The notes under the pieces were generated by a model. It was not told the origin of the DNA, did not search any database, and worked only from the letters and a program-made list of their open reading frames with translations. A stretch of 64,000 nt of DNA from Microtetraspora glauca (GTDB lineage: Bacteria; Actinomycetota; Actinomycetes; Streptomycetales; Streptomycetaceae): the NCBI GenBank assembly GCA_000721275.1, contig JOFO01000019.1:48555-112554 (forward strand). The letters run 5' to 3'. This document shows positions 1-9,004 of this stretch, one piece after another. The position numbers and the translations under genes are program-made. Position 1 is the first letter of the stretch. The number at the start of each line of letters is the position of its first letter.

Positions 1-1
1 G

Positions 2-361
2 GCGGTGGACGTGCTGGAGCACGCCACCCCCGACGACATCCTCGCCGAGGTGCGGAAGACCGCCTCCGGGGTGAACATCTCCACCGTCTACCGGACCCTG
101 GAGCTCCTGGAGGAGCTCGGGCTGGTCAGCCACGCGCACCTCGGGCACGGGGCGCCCACGTACCACCTCGCGGACCGGCACCACCACCTGCACCTGGTGT
201 GCCGGGACTGCTCCGGGGTCATCGAGGCGGACGTCGAGGTGGCCGCCGAGTTCACCGGGAAGCTCCGCGACACCTTCGGTTTCGAGACCGACATGAAGCA
301 CTTCGCGATCTTCGGCCGGTGCGGGGACTGCTCGCGGAAGGCGACCGCCGCGGAGTCGTAG
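2..361 (+). CDS. nur: Nickel-type Fur family repressor Nur (5' end outside window)
   Basis: Metal-sensing DNA-binding repressor of the Fur family. The reading frame is already open at the first base (Ala-Val-Asp-Val...), so roughly the first 25-30 residues, including the start of the winged helix, lie outside. Visible parts are the recognition helix around VNISTVYRTLELLEELGLV, the His-rich metal region HHHLHLVC, and two CxxC pairs (CRDC, CGDC). From memory the sequence is very close to S. coelicolor Nur, the Ni-dependent repressor of nickel uptake and sodF; the His cluster belongs to its metal sites. Nur rather than Zur or FurA is a recollection-based call, so the family is certain and the subtype likely. 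The stop codon overlaps the -10 element of the next gene. Confidence 0.85.
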   Translation, partial: AVDVLEHATPDDILAEVRKTASGVNISTVYRTLELLEELGLVSHAHLGHGAPTYHLADRHHHLHLVCRDCSGVIEADVEVAAEFTGKLRDTFGFETDMKHFAIFGRCGDCSRKATAAES

Positions 362-370
362 GCTTTTCCC

Positions 371-1336
371 ATGAAGAGCTCCCTGCTGTCCCTGCCGGGC
401 GCCGTAGCGGCCGAAGGCCGCGACGAAGGCGTCGCCGCCCACTACGGCGATCTGTTCCGCGAGCAGCGCGCGCTCGCCGACGGGTCGGGGTTCGTCGACC
501 TCTCCCACCGCGGTGTCGTCACCGTCAGCGGCGACGACCGGCTGAGCTGGCTGCACCTGCTGCTCACCCAGCACGTCAGCGAACTGCCGGCCGGGCAGGC
601 CACCGAGGCGCTGATCCTCTCCGCGAACGGGCACATCGAGCACGCCCTGTCGCTCGTCGACGACGGCGAGACGGTGTGGGCGCACGTCGAGCCGGGCACG
701 CAGGACGCGCTGATCGCGTACCTGGAGTCGATGAAGTTCTTCTACCGGGTGGAGGTCGCCGACCGCACGGAGGAGTACGCGGTCGTGCACCTGCCGGCCG
801 GCTCCACCGCGGAGACCCCCGAGGGCGTCGTCGTACGGGAGACGGCGCACGGGCGCGACCTGTTCCTGCCGCGCGCCGGGCTGGAGTCCTTCGCCGCCGC
901 GCACGGGCCGGCCGCCGGGGTGCTGGCGTACGAGGCGCTGCGGGTGGAGGGTCACCGGCCGCGGCTCGGCTTCGAGACCGACCACCGGACCATCCCGCAC
1001 GAGATCGGGCTCATCGGCACGGCCGTCCACCTCCAGAAGGGCTGCTACCGGGGGCAGGAGACGGTCGCCCGGGTGCACAACCTGGGGAAGCCGCCGCGCC
1101 GGCTGGTCTTCCTGCACCTGGACGGCAGCGAGGTGACGCTGCCGGCGCACGGCACGCCGCTGCGGCTCGCCGCGGACGGTCCGGACGGGCGGCAGATCGG
1201 GTTCGTGACGACCGCGGTCCGCCACCACGAGCTGGGGCCGATCGCCCTGGGCCTGGTGAAGCGGAACGTGCCGGTGGACGCGCCGCTGGTGGCGGGGACG
1301 ACGGCCGCCGCGCAGGAGACCGTCGTCGAACCCTAG
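371..1336 (+). CDS. ygfZ: YgfZ/GcvT-like folate-binding protein
   Basis: Folate-binding protein of the YgfZ group, relatives of which support iron-sulfur cluster repair or assembly using tetrahydrofolate. The 321-residue length is normal and the family signature KGCYRGQE is present at about residues 223-230, with the reactive Cys at 225. The N-terminal aminomethyltransferase (GcvT) fold starts near residue 20. A TAGGCT -10 element overlaps the nur stop codon, six bases before this ATG, so the mRNA is probably leaderless. It is not a glycine-cleavage T protein, because the gcvPH partners are absent and the YgfZ motif is present. Confidence 0.88.
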   Translation: MKSSLLSLPGAVAAEGRDEGVAAHYGDLFREQRALADGSGFVDLSHRGVVTVSGDDRLSWLHLLLTQHVSELPAGQATEALILSANGHIEHALSLVDDGETVWAHVEPGTQDALIAYLESMKFFYRVEVADRTEEYAVVHLPAGSTAETPEGVVVRETAHGRDLFLPRAGLESFAAAHGPAAGVLAYEALRVEGHRPRLGFETDHRTIPHEIGLIGTAVHLQKGCYRGQETVARVHNLGKPPRRLVFLHLDGSEVTLPAHGTPLRLAADGPDGRQIGFVTTAVRHHELGPIALGLVKRNVPVDAPLVAGTTAAAQETVVEP

Positions 1337-1346
1337 GACGCGGGGA

Positions 1347-1772
<426 letters not shown>

Positions 1773-1900
1773 GCGCCCCAACCTACCGATCGGGGATTTC
1801 TGGGGGCCGAACGGGTGCAGAGCGCCTGCACGCGCGCGTGCGGGAGTGGCACCATGCCAGGAGGCGGTGCGGCTCCGCACCGGTCGAGGGGACGATTCTC

Positions 1901-2509
1901 ATGAGTGCTTCCAGCACCGGGCCGACGCCGTCCGGCCCCGTACCGCTGATCCGCTCCGCGGGTGCGGTGCCCGGCGGGCCGGTCGCCCGGCCGCCCGTGC
2001 AGCGGACCGCCGAGCCGCCGTCCGGCCGCCCGGGTCACGACCTCGGCGGGCTGCGCCTGTCCGAACTGCGGGCCCTGCGCCGGGACGCGCAGAGCGACGA
2101 GGCCGATCTCAGCTACGTGCGGCGGATGCTCCAGGGGCGGATCGACATCCTGCGGGCGGAGCTGGCGCGCCGGACGGACCCGGAGGCGCCGGTCCTGGAC
2201 CGGCTGTCGGAGATCCTGGCGGACGTGCCGTCGCGGCACCGCAGTTCAGCCCGGCACGTGACGCTGTCGACGCCGCGCGGGGAGGAGTACCGGCGGCTGG
2301 CCGCCGAGATGCTGTCGGAGGTCGAGCTGTCGGACCTGACGGCCCGGACGGACGAGGAGCTGCACACCGCGATGGGGCGGCTCGCCGGTTACGAGCAGCA
2401 GATCTCGCAGCGCCGGCAGGCGCTGCAGCGGACGGCCGACGACTGCGGCGCGGAGATCGCCCGCCGCTACCGGGAGGGCGAGGCGCAGGTCGACGACCTG
2501 CTGGCCTGA
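1901..2509 (+). CDS. rsiG: RsiG, c-di-GMP-dependent anti-sigma factor of WhiG
   Basis: Anti-sigma factor that, when bound to c-di-GMP, holds the sporulation sigma factor WhiG inactive (established for Streptomyces RsiG, long annotated AmfC). The sequence shows both copies of the c-di-GMP signature E-x3-S-x2-R-x3-Q-x3-D: EADLSYVRRMLQGRID and EQQISQRRQALQRTAD, each in a long helix of the antiparallel coiled coil. The protein has 202 residues with a disordered Pro/Gly-rich N terminus of about 45 residues. The ATG at 1901 follows a GAGGGGA ribosome site; an upstream in-frame start at 1838 lacks one. Confidence is high because both motifs are exact. Confidence 0.92.
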   Translation: MSASSTGPTPSGPVPLIRSAGAVPGGPVARPPVQRTAEPPSGRPGHDLGGLRLSELRALRRDAQSDEADLSYVRRMLQGRIDILRAELARRTDPEAPVLDRLSEILADVPSRHRSSARHVTLSTPRGEEYRRLAAEMLSEVELSDLTARTDEELHTAMGRLAGYEQQISQRRQALQRTADDCGAEIARRYREGEAQVDDLLA

Positions 2510-2570
2510 GGGGCCTGAGGGGCCGGAAATTCGCGCGCCGGAGGCGGGCGGCCGTGCGTAGGGTCGGGGG

Positions 2571-3815
2571 ATGGCTGTCGAACTGCGCACGGTGACGGAG
2601 TCCGAGTTCCCCGACTGGCTGCGGGCCCTGCGGACGGGGTTCCTGAACGAGCCGGTCGTCCCCGGCGAGCTGGTGGCCGACCGGATCGCCCACGTCGACC
2701 TGGACCGGACGCGGGCCGCGGTGGAGGACGGCCGGGTCGTCGCGACCTTCCGTTCCTTCGGGCAGCGGCTGAGCACGGTCGGCGGCGGGAGCCTCGCGGC
2801 GGACGCGGTCACGCAGGTGACGGTGGCGCCGACGCACCGGCGGCGCGGGCTGCTGAGCCGGCTGATGGCGCTGGACCTCGACGCGGCCCGGGAGCGCGGC
2901 GACGCGGTGGCGACGCTGATCGCGGCCGAGTACCCGATCTACGGCCGGTACGGCTTCGGTCCGGCGAGCTGGACCACCGAGTGGAGCGTGGACCTGCGCC
3001 GGGCGGGGCTCGATCCGCGGCGCAGCGGCCGGCCGGAGGACGGCGGCCGGATCGACCTGTGCGACGGGCCGGAGGTCCGCCGGATCGGGCCGGCGCTGCA
3101 CCGGCGGCTCGCGGGCGCGCGGGCCGGGGTGACGGACCGGACGGCGCGGAACTGGGAGGTGGCCACGGGCCTCGGGCACCACCTGGAGCCGTGGACGGAG
3201 CCGTACTACGCGGTGTACCGCGCGGCGTCGGGCGAGCCCGAGGGATACGTGTCGTACCGCTGCGACGACAAGTGGGGCGACGCCAAGCAGCCGGAGACCA
3301 CGCTGACGGTGCGGGACCTGGTCGCGGCGACGCCGGCGGCGGAGCACGCGCTGTGGCGGTTCGTCTGCTCGGTGGACTGGGTGATGACCGTGCGGTCGGG
3401 GTACCGGGCGCCGGACGACCCGCTGCCGCTGCTGCTGCCGGACCCGCGGGCGGCCCGGACGGTGTCGCACGCGGACATGCTGTGGCTGCGGGTCCTGGAC
3501 GTGGTGCGGGTGCTGGAGGAGCGGACGTATCCGGTGACGGACGGGCTGGTCCTGGAGGTGCGGGACGCGACCGGGTACGCGGAGGGGCGGTATCTGCTGG
3601 ACGCGTCGCCGAAGGGGGCGCGCTGCACCCGGACGACCGCGTCGGCCGATCTGGTGCTGGACGTGGCCGTGCTGGCCCGGCTGGTCCTGGGCGACGCGTC
3701 GGCGGTGCGGCTGGCGTCGCTGGGGCTGGCCGAGGAGGCGGTGCCGGGTGCGGCGGCCCGGGCGGAGCTGTTGTTCCGTGCTCCGCTGCGGGCGTTCTCG
3801 CCGGACATCTTCTGA
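2571..3815 (+). CDS. Eis-like GNAT N-acetyltransferase
   Basis: Acetyl-CoA-dependent amine acetyltransferase related to mycobacterial Eis, which can acetylate several positions on aminoglycosides and other amines. At 414 residues it is the usual Eis length: an N-terminal GNAT domain with the acetyl-CoA loop VTVAPTHRRRGLLSRLM near residues 83-99, a second degenerate GNAT domain, and a C-terminal SCP2-like domain. It ends in Phe, as Eis proteins do, where the terminal carboxylate serves as catalytic base. TAGGGT lies six bases before the ATG, so it is probably leaderless. The substrate is not predictable. Confidence 0.85.
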   Translation: MAVELRTVTESEFPDWLRALRTGFLNEPVVPGELVADRIAHVDLDRTRAAVEDGRVVATFRSFGQRLSTVGGGSLAADAVTQVTVAPTHRRRGLLSRLMALDLDAARERGDAVATLIAAEYPIYGRYGFGPASWTTEWSVDLRRAGLDPRRSGRPEDGGRIDLCDGPEVRRIGPALHRRLAGARAGVTDRTARNWEVATGLGHHLEPWTEPYYAVYRAASGEPEGYVSYRCDDKWGDAKQPETTLTVRDLVAATPAAEHALWRFVCSVDWVMTVRSGYRAPDDPLPLLLPDPRAARTVSHADMLWLRVLDVVRVLEERTYPVTDGLVLEVRDATGYAEGRYLLDASPKGARCTRTTASADLVLDVAVLARLVLGDASAVRLASLGLAEEAVPGAAARAELLFRAPLRAFSPDIF

Positions 3816-3843
3816 CCCGCGCCCGGCCGCGCCCGTCCCGGGG

Positions 3844-4614
3844 TCAGCGGGTGCGGAGGCGGAAGAGGGTGCCGGAGGCGGCGACGGCGAGGAGCAGCAG
3901 GCCGCCGAGCCAGGCGAGGGCGGTCCAGGGCGCGTCGCCGACCGGCTGGTCGAGGAGCAGGCCGCGCAGGGTCTCGATGAGCGGGGTGACGGGCTGGTGC
4001 TCGGCGAAGCCGTGCAGCCAGCCGGGCATGGTGTCGATGGGGACGAACGCGCTGCTCGGGTAGGGCACGAACATCATGAGGAAGGTGACGGCGCCGGCCG
4101 CTTCGGGGGTGCGGGTGACGAGGCCGGCGGCGGCGGAGAGCCAGGAGACGACGGTCAGGTAGGCGACGATCAGCGCGACCGCGGCGAGCCAGCCGGCGGG
4201 GGTGGCGGCGGGGCGGAAGCCGATGAGGGCGGCGACGCCGAGGACGAGCGCGGTGGCCAGCAGGTTGCGGGCGACGGTGGCGACGACGTGGCCGGTGAGG
4301 AAGGGCACGGCGCCGACGTCGAGGGTGCGGAGCCGGTCGACGGTGCCGCGCCGCATGTCGTCGCTGACGGAGACGGCGGTGCCGGCGGCGCCGAAGCCGG
4401 CGCACAGGACGAGGACGCCGGGGACGACGTAGGTGACGTACCGCTCGTGGCCGGTGTCGATGGCCCCGCCGAAGAAGTAGACGAAGACCAGCATCAGCAG
4501 CACCGGCAGCATCAGCGAGGTCAGGACGGCGTCGAGGTTGCGCCGGCTGAGGAGGAGGCCGCGCCCGGCGAGGGCGGTGGTGGTGGCGAGGGGTCCCGCG
4601 GTCCGGTCAGACAT
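3844..4614 (-). CDS. ABC-2 type exporter membrane subunit (DrrB-like)
   Basis: Integral membrane half of a drug or lipid ABC exporter. The 256 residues contain six hydrophobic segments and the family motif region DDMRRGTVDRLRTLDV in the cytoplasmic loop between helices 2 and 3. It is read after the ATPase gene, overlapping its end by eight bases, so the two are translationally coupled (AGGAG ribosome site inside the ATPase gene). The substrate is unknown; the linked TetR gene suggests export of a toxic compound that also acts as inducer. Confidence 0.9.
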   Translation of the reverse strand: MSDRTAGPLATTTALAGRGLLLSRRNLDAVLTSLMLPVLLMLVFVYFFGGAIDTGHERYVTYVVPGVLVLCAGFGAAGTAVSVSDDMRRGTVDRLRTLDVGAVPFLTGHVVATVARNLLATALVLGVAALIGFRPAATPAGWLAAVALIVAYLTVVSWLSAAAGLVTRTPEAAGAVTFLMMFVPYPSSAFVPIDTMPGWLHGFAEHQPVTPLIETLRGLLLDQPVGDAPWTALAWLGGLLLLAVAASGTLFRLRTR

Positions 4615-5548
4615 GGCTGGGCTCCTTGGTGCCGCCGGTGAGGTGGAGGAAGACGTCGTCGAGGGTCGCGCTGTGCAGGGCGAAGCGCTCGATGTCGGTG
4701 CGGTGCGGGTCGAGGGTGTCGAGCAGGGCGCGGACGTGGGCGGCGCTGCCGTCGGTGGGGACGCCGAGGGTGAGGGTCTCGGGGGTGTGGGCGGTGGCGT
4801 GCGGGGTGAGCCGCAGGTAGGCGTCGCGGTCGCGGGCGACGACGTCGAGGCGGTGGCGCGCGTAACGGTTCTTCAGTTCTCCGGGGGTGCCTTCGGCGAG
4901 GGTGCGGCCGGCGCCGAGGACGGTGATGCGGTGGGCGAGCCGGTCGGCCTCCTCCAGGTACTGGGTGGTGAGGAAGACGGTGGTGCCGTGGGCGGACAGC
5001 TCGCGGACGACGTCCCAGAGCTCCTGCCGGCTGCGCGGGTCGAGGCCGGTGGTGGGTTCGTCGAGGAAGACGACCTGGACGGTGCCGGGGTCGCGGACGA
5101 GTCCGGCGGCGAGGTCGAGGCGGCGGCGCATGCCTCCGGAGTACGTCCCGGCCCGGCGGTCGCGGGCGTCGGTGAGCCGGAAGCGTTCGAGGAGTTCGTC
5201 GGCGCGGCGGGCGGCGGCGGTGCGGGAGAGGCCGGAGAGCCGGGCGGTGAGGCGGAGGTTCTCGGCGCCGGTCAGGGTCTCGTCGACGGCCGCGTACTGG
5301 CCGGTGAGGCTGATGGCGCGGCGGACGGCGCGGCGGGCGGTGACGACGTCGTGGCCCGCCACGCGCGCGTGGCCGCCGTCGGGGGCGGTGAGGGTGGCGA
5401 GGATCCGGACGGTGGTGGTCTTTCCGGCGCCGTTGGGCCCGAGGAGGGCGAAGACGGTGCCGGCCTCGACGCGCAGGTCGAGGGCGTCGACGACGCGGAC
5501 GGTGCCGTAGGTCTTGGTGAGGGCGGTGGTCTCGATGGCGGGAGGCAT
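4607..5548 (-). CDS. ABC exporter ATPase (DrrA family)
   Basis: Cytoplasmic ATPase that drives the ABC-2 permease encoded next to it. The 313 residues show Walker A GPNGAGKTTT (about 38-47), the Q-loop, the signature YSGGMRRRLDLA and Walker B VVFLDEPTTGLD. A C-terminal extension of about 90 residues is typical of the DrrA subgroup. It has a clear AAGGAGA ribosome site. Expression should be under the divergent TetR repressor, because two inverted repeats lie between the two start codons. Confidence 0.92.
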   Translation of the reverse strand: MPPAIETTALTKTYGTVRVVDALDLRVEAGTVFALLGPNGAGKTTTVRILATLTAPDGGHARVAGHDVVTARRAVRRAISLTGQYAAVDETLTGAENLRLTARLSGLSRTAAARRADELLERFRLTDARDRRAGTYSGGMRRRLDLAAGLVRDPGTVQVVFLDEPTTGLDPRSRQELWDVVRELSAHGTTVFLTTQYLEEADRLAHRITVLGAGRTLAEGTPGELKNRYARHRLDVVARDRDAYLRLTPHATAHTPETLTLGVPTDGSAAHVRALLDTLDPHRTDIERFALHSATLDDVFLHLTGGTKEPSHV

Positions 5549-5581
5549 GGCGGTCTCCTTCTGCCGCGCTCGCGGCGTACT

Positions 5582-5618
5582 GCGTATGCCATACGCGTTA
5601 CTGCGTAAGGGTTACGCA
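5582..5618. promoter_or_regulatory. Paired inverted repeats, probable TetR operators
   Basis: Two palindromes lie in the divergent promoter region: GCGTAT-GCC-ATACGC (5582-5596) and the perfect TGCGTAA-GGG-TTACGCA (5602-5618). Their centres are 21 bases apart, two helical turns, so two dimers would bind the same face. Both are preceded by TACTGCGTA, making a direct repeat as well. Position between the ABC exporter and the TetR gene supports autoregulation and control of the exporter. Confidence 0.75.
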
Positions 5619-5663
5619 TTACTAGGATGGGCGTCAAGCGAGCGAGCTCAGGAGGCGGCGCGG

Positions 5664-6443
5664 ATGGCGGGCGACAAGGGCGGGCACGTGTCCCCGGACG
5701 GGGGCGGGTCGTTCCTGCCGCCTTCGGTCGAGGCCGTCTGGGGGCTGCGCGAGCGCCCCACCAAGGGGCCGAAGCCGGGGCTCAGCCAGGCCCGGATCGT
5801 CGCCGCGGCCGTGGAACTCGCCTCCGCGGAGGGCCTGGCCGCCGTCTCGATGGGCCGGGTCGCGAAGGAGCTGGGCGTCTCGACCATGTCGCTCTACCGG
5901 CACGTCTCCGCCAAGCAGGAGCTGTACGTGCTGATGCAGGAGGCGGCGACGGGAGCCCCGCCCGCGCTGTTCGACGCGGGCGTCGGCTGGCGGGAGGGGC
6001 TGGAGCGCTGGGCCTGGGCGATGCGCGAGGTCTATCTGCGCCACCTGTGGCTGCTGCGGATCCCCGTCTCGGGCCCGCCCGCGACGCCGCACGCGGTCGC
6101 CTGGTGGGAGAAGGCGCTGCTGGCCCTCGACGGCACGGGCCTGGACGAGGGCGCCAAGCTCGGTGTGGTCATGCTGCTGGGCGGCTTCGTGAAGAACGAC
6201 GCGCTGCTCGCCGTCGAGCTGGCGGAGGCGGTGGAGGCGAGCGGGGAGGGCCCCGAGGAGGCCATGCGCCGGTACAGCAGCACCCTGCGGCGGCTGGTCG
6301 ACCCCGCCGTCTACCCGAAGGTGGCGCAGGTGATCGAGTCCGGGGTCATGGACCACGCGGACGGCCCCGACGACGAGTTCCGCTTCGGTCTGGCCCGGAT
6401 CCTGGACGGCGTCGCGGCCCTCGTGGAGGGCCGCGCGTCCTGA
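5664..6443 (+). CDS. TetR family repressor with TetR_C-type ligand domain
   Basis: One-component repressor, probably of the divergent ABC exporter. The helix-turn-helix lies at about residues 50-85 (VSMGRVAKELGVSTMSLYRHV), preceded by a disordered Gly/Pro-rich tail. The remaining 170 residues are an all-helical ligand-binding domain of the TetR_C class. The ATG at 5664 is chosen because AGGAGG precedes it at ideal spacing; the frame stays open upstream to 5514 across the operators, which is unlikely to be coding. The 259-residue length is typical for this class. Confidence 0.9.
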   Translation: MAGDKGGHVSPDGGGSFLPPSVEAVWGLRERPTKGPKPGLSQARIVAAAVELASAEGLAAVSMGRVAKELGVSTMSLYRHVSAKQELYVLMQEAATGAPPALFDAGVGWREGLERWAWAMREVYLRHLWLLRIPVSGPPATPHAVAWWEKALLALDGTGLDEGAKLGVVMLLGGFVKNDALLAVELAEAVEASGEGPEEAMRRYSSTLRRLVDPAVYPKVAQVIESGVMDHADGPDDEFRFGLARILDGVAALVEGRAS

Positions 6444-6448
6444 ACCGC

Positions 6449-6482
6449 CGTCAGGCGGCGGTGACCGTCAGGCGGCGGTGAC
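6449..6482. repeat. Exact 17-bp tandem duplication
   Basis: The 17-mer CGTCAGGCGGCGGTGAC occurs twice head to tail (6449-6465 and 6466-6482) between the convergent tetR and MFS genes. The second copy contains the stop codon of the MFS gene. It looks like a slippage duplication; no function is visible. Confidence 0.8.
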
Positions 6483-7892
6483 GACCTCGGCCGCGGGGGC
6501 CGTCTCCTTCGTACGGAGCAGGGTCGCGGCGACCGCGAGGGCGGCGGCCAGCAGCCCCGCCCCCACGCCGAAGGCGAGCCGGTAGCCGCCGGTCAGGGCC
6601 TCGGCCGTGGTCCGTCCGGCCGCGCCGAGGGCTTCGGTGCGGGCGGCGGCCAGGGTGGTGAGGACGGCGACGCCGAGCGCCATGCCGATCTGCTGCGTGG
6701 TGTTGAAGAGCCCGGACGCCAGCCCCGCGTCGGCCTCGTCGGCGCCCGACATGCCGAGCGCGGTGAGGGCCGGGAGCGCCAGGCCGAAGCCGGCCGCGAG
6801 CAGCATCACCGGGAGCAGGTCGACCGCGTACGAGGCGTGCACGGGGACCCGGGTGAGCAGGCCGAGCACGCCGAGCAGCAGGGTGAGGCCCGCGAGCAGC
6901 ACGGCGCGCTCGCCGAAGCGGGTGATGAGCCGGGCCGCGACGCCGAGCGAGACGGCGCCGATCGCCAGGGCGGCGGGCAGCATCGCGAGGCCGGTGGCGG
7001 TGGCGCCGTATCCCTGGACCTTCTGGAGGTAGAGCGCGACCAGCACCTGGAAGGCGAACAGCGCGGCCACCATGAGGAGCTGGACCAGGTTGGCGCCGGC
7101 GACCGTGCGGTTGCGCAGGATCCGCGGCGGCATCAGCGGGGTGGCGGCGCGGCGCTGGCGGAGCAGGAAGCCGGCGAGCAGGGCGGCGGCGAGGCCGCCG
7201 AGGCCCAGGGTGTGGGCGGAGCCGGGGCCGTACTCCTCGATCCGGACCACCGCGTAGATGCCGGTCATCAGGCCCGCGGTGACGAGGAGCGCGCCGAGGG
7301 CGTCGGCGCCGGCGCGCAGCCCGAGTCCCCGGTCGGCGGGGAGGGCACGGGTGGCGAGGGCGATCGCGGCGGCGCCGATGGGCAGGTTGATGAAGAAGAT
7401 CCAGTTCCAGGAGAGGGCGTCGGTGAGGAGTCCGCCGAGGACCTGGCCGAGGGAGGCGCCGGCCGCGCCGGTGAAGCTGAACACGGCGATGGCGCGGGCG
7501 CGTTCGCGCGGTGCGGTGAAGAGCGTGACGAGGATGCCGAGGCTGACGGCGGACGACATGGCGCTGCCGGCGCCCTGGAGGAAGCGGGCGGCGATCAGGA
7601 CGCCGGGGGAGCCGGCGACGGCGGCGAGCAGCGACGCGCCGGTGAAGAGCGCGGTCCCGGCGAGGAACATCCGCTTGCGTCCGACGAGGTCGCCGAGGCG
7701 CCCGGCGAGCAGGAGGAGCGAGCCGAAGGCGATCAGGTAGGCGTTGACGACCCAGCTGAGGCCCGCCGGGGTGAAGCCGAGGTCGGCCTGGATGGCGGGC
7801 ATGGCGACGGTGACGATGCTGCCGTCGAGGACGGTCATGAGCATGGCGCTGGCGAGGACGGCGAGCGCGAGGGAGCGGGGGTGGGCACGCAT
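6468..7892 (-). CDS. MFS exporter, DHA2 family (14 helices)
   Basis: Proton-driven multidrug exporter of the EmrB/QacA (DHA2) group. At 474 residues with about 14 hydrophobic segments it is full length. Hallmarks are the N-terminal MTVLDGSIVTVAMP motif of DHA2 proteins, the loop 2-3 motif GRLGDLVGRKR and the motif C region GAAGASLGQVLGG. AGGAGAG precedes the ATG. It is read after the MarR-type gene on the same strand with a 124-base gap, so MarR control is likely. The substrate is unknown. Confidence 0.92.
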   Translation of the reverse strand: MRAHPRSLALAVLASAMLMTVLDGSIVTVAMPAIQADLGFTPAGLSWVVNAYLIAFGSLLLLAGRLGDLVGRKRMFLAGTALFTGASLLAAVAGSPGVLIAARFLQGAGSAMSSAVSLGILVTLFTAPRERARAIAVFSFTGAAGASLGQVLGGLLTDALSWNWIFFINLPIGAAAIALATRALPADRGLGLRAGADALGALLVTAGLMTGIYAVVRIEEYGPGSAHTLGLGGLAAALLAGFLLRQRRAATPLMPPRILRNRTVAGANLVQLLMVAALFAFQVLVALYLQKVQGYGATATGLAMLPAALAIGAVSLGVAARLITRFGERAVLLAGLTLLLGVLGLLTRVPVHASYAVDLLPVMLLAAGFGLALPALTALGMSGADEADAGLASGLFNTTQQIGMALGVAVLTTLAAARTEALGAAGRTTAEALTGGYRLAFGVGAGLLAAALAVAATLLRTKETAPAAEVVTAA

Positions 7893-8016
7893 GGGGATCT
7901 CTCCTGTCCGTGGAGGCGGCAGGAGAGACGCTAGCAGATGGTTTTGTTGCAGACTATTTTTTACGGAACTTGATGGCGGGGAGGGGTGCCGGTCCTCTCG
8001 GCTGTGCCGGTTCTCG

Positions 8017-8505
8017 TCAGTTCTTCTGCCGCGCCCGCCGGGGCGTCGTCCCCGCTCCCTCGGCCGGCGTCCGCAAGTGCCCCTCCGCCAGCTGCCCCAG
8101 CGCCCGGACCAGCACCTTCCGCTCGTCCTCCGGCAGGGAGTCCAGCGCCTCCGCGTGGACGCGGTCCACGATCCGCGTGCTCTCCTCCGCGACCCGCGCC
8201 CCCGCCTCGGTGACCGCGATGATCCGCGCCCGCCGGTCGGTGCTGGAGGGCTGCCGCTCGGCCAGCCCCGCCTTCTCCAGGGCGTCGACGGTGACGACCA
8301 TCGTCGTCTTGTCCATGTCGCCGATCTCGGCCAGCTGCGCCTGGGTCCGCTCCTCCTCCAGGGCGTGGACGAGGACGCAGTGCATCCGGGCGGTGAGCCC
8401 GATCTCCGCCAGCTCCGCCGCCATGCGCGTGCGCAGGACGTGACCGGTGTGGTCGAGGAGGTAGGAGAGATCGGGCTCGCTGCGGCGGGGGCTCATGGCG
8501 GTCAT
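8017..8505 (-). CDS. MarR family transcriptional regulator
   Basis: Winged-helix dimeric regulator of 162 residues. The DNA-binding core is around QAQLAEIGDMDKTTMVVTVDALEKAGL, followed by the wing RQPSSTDRRARIIAVTEAG with the conserved D-x-R that contacts DNA. The start at 8505 is preceded by TATCCT seven bases away, indicating leaderless transcription; a second ATG lies three codons in. It probably represses the MFS exporter downstream on the same strand; the AT-rich stretch around 7935-7972 between them could hold an operator, but no clean palindrome is visible. Confidence 0.9.
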   Translation of the reverse strand: MTAMSPRRSEPDLSYLLDHTGHVLRTRMAAELAEIGLTARMHCVLVHALEEERTQAQLAEIGDMDKTTMVVTVDALEKAGLAERQPSSTDRRARIIAVTEAGARVAEESTRIVDRVHAEALDSLPEDERKVLVRALGQLAEGHLRTPAEGAGTTPRRARQKN

Positions 8506-8580
8506 GCCCGCCAGGATAGCGAGGGTCGATCCGTCGTGGATTATCAGGAAACGGACGACCTGGGGCCGCCGGGGTCCGGT

Positions 8581-8994
8581 TCAGCCGAGCGGCTGCTGGA
8601 ACACGATCTGGTTGCCCGCCGGGTCGAGGAACGCGCACTCGCGGACCCCGTACGGCTGGTCCACCGGCTCGCGCAGCACCTCGGCGCCCGACGCGCTGAT
8701 CCGCTCGAAGGCCGCGTCCACGTCGTCCGTACCGAAGATCGCCGCGCGCAGCAGCCCCTTGCGCATGAGGTCGACGACCGCCTGGCGGTCGCCCTCGGAG
8801 GCGCTCGGGTCGGCCAGCGGCGACTCCAGCACGACCGACACGTCCGGCTGCGCCGGCGACCCGACGGTCACCCAGCGCATGCCCTGGAAGCCCACGTCCT
8901 TGCGGACCTCCAGGCCGAGCGCGTCGCGGTAGAAGCCGAGCGCCTTCTCGTGGTCGTCGACGGTGATGAAGCTCTGGGAGAGGTTGATGTCCAT
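8581..8994 (-). CDS. VOC family (glyoxalase/bleomycin-resistance fold) protein
   Basis: Small metal- or ligand-binding protein of the vicinal-oxygen-chelate superfamily with the two beta-alpha-beta-beta-beta units expected (start MDINLSQSFITVDDHEKALGFY; end FLDPAGNQIVFQQP). It has 137 residues. TAGCGT lies seven bases before the ATG at 8994, so this start is preferred over the GTG at 9003. The activity cannot be assigned: members include glyoxalases, fosfomycin enzymes and drug-binding proteins. It is followed closely upstream by an AraC-type gene on the same strand. Confidence 0.82.
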   Translation of the reverse strand: MDINLSQSFITVDDHEKALGFYRDALGLEVRKDVGFQGMRWVTVGSPAQPDVSVVLESPLADPSASEGDRQAVVDLMRKGLLRAAIFGTDDVDAAFERISASGAEVLREPVDQPYGVRECAFLDPAGNQIVFQQPLG

Positions 8995-9004
8995 GGCCTC
9001 CACG

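Noticed and set aside
3206..4405. 399-codon minus-strand frame rich in Arg and Pro
   Set aside because: Composition is typical of an out-of-frame reading of high-GC genes; it overlaps the Eis-like and ABC permease genes, which have clear domains.
7930..7975. MarR operator between the MarR and MFS genes
   Set aside because: The stretch is AT-rich and near the MFS promoter, but the best inverted match has only about half of its positions complementary.
3844..8505. Secondary-metabolite cluster
   Set aside because: Exporters and TetR/MarR regulators are grouped, but there is no synthase, ligase or tailoring enzyme; they are resistance-type units.
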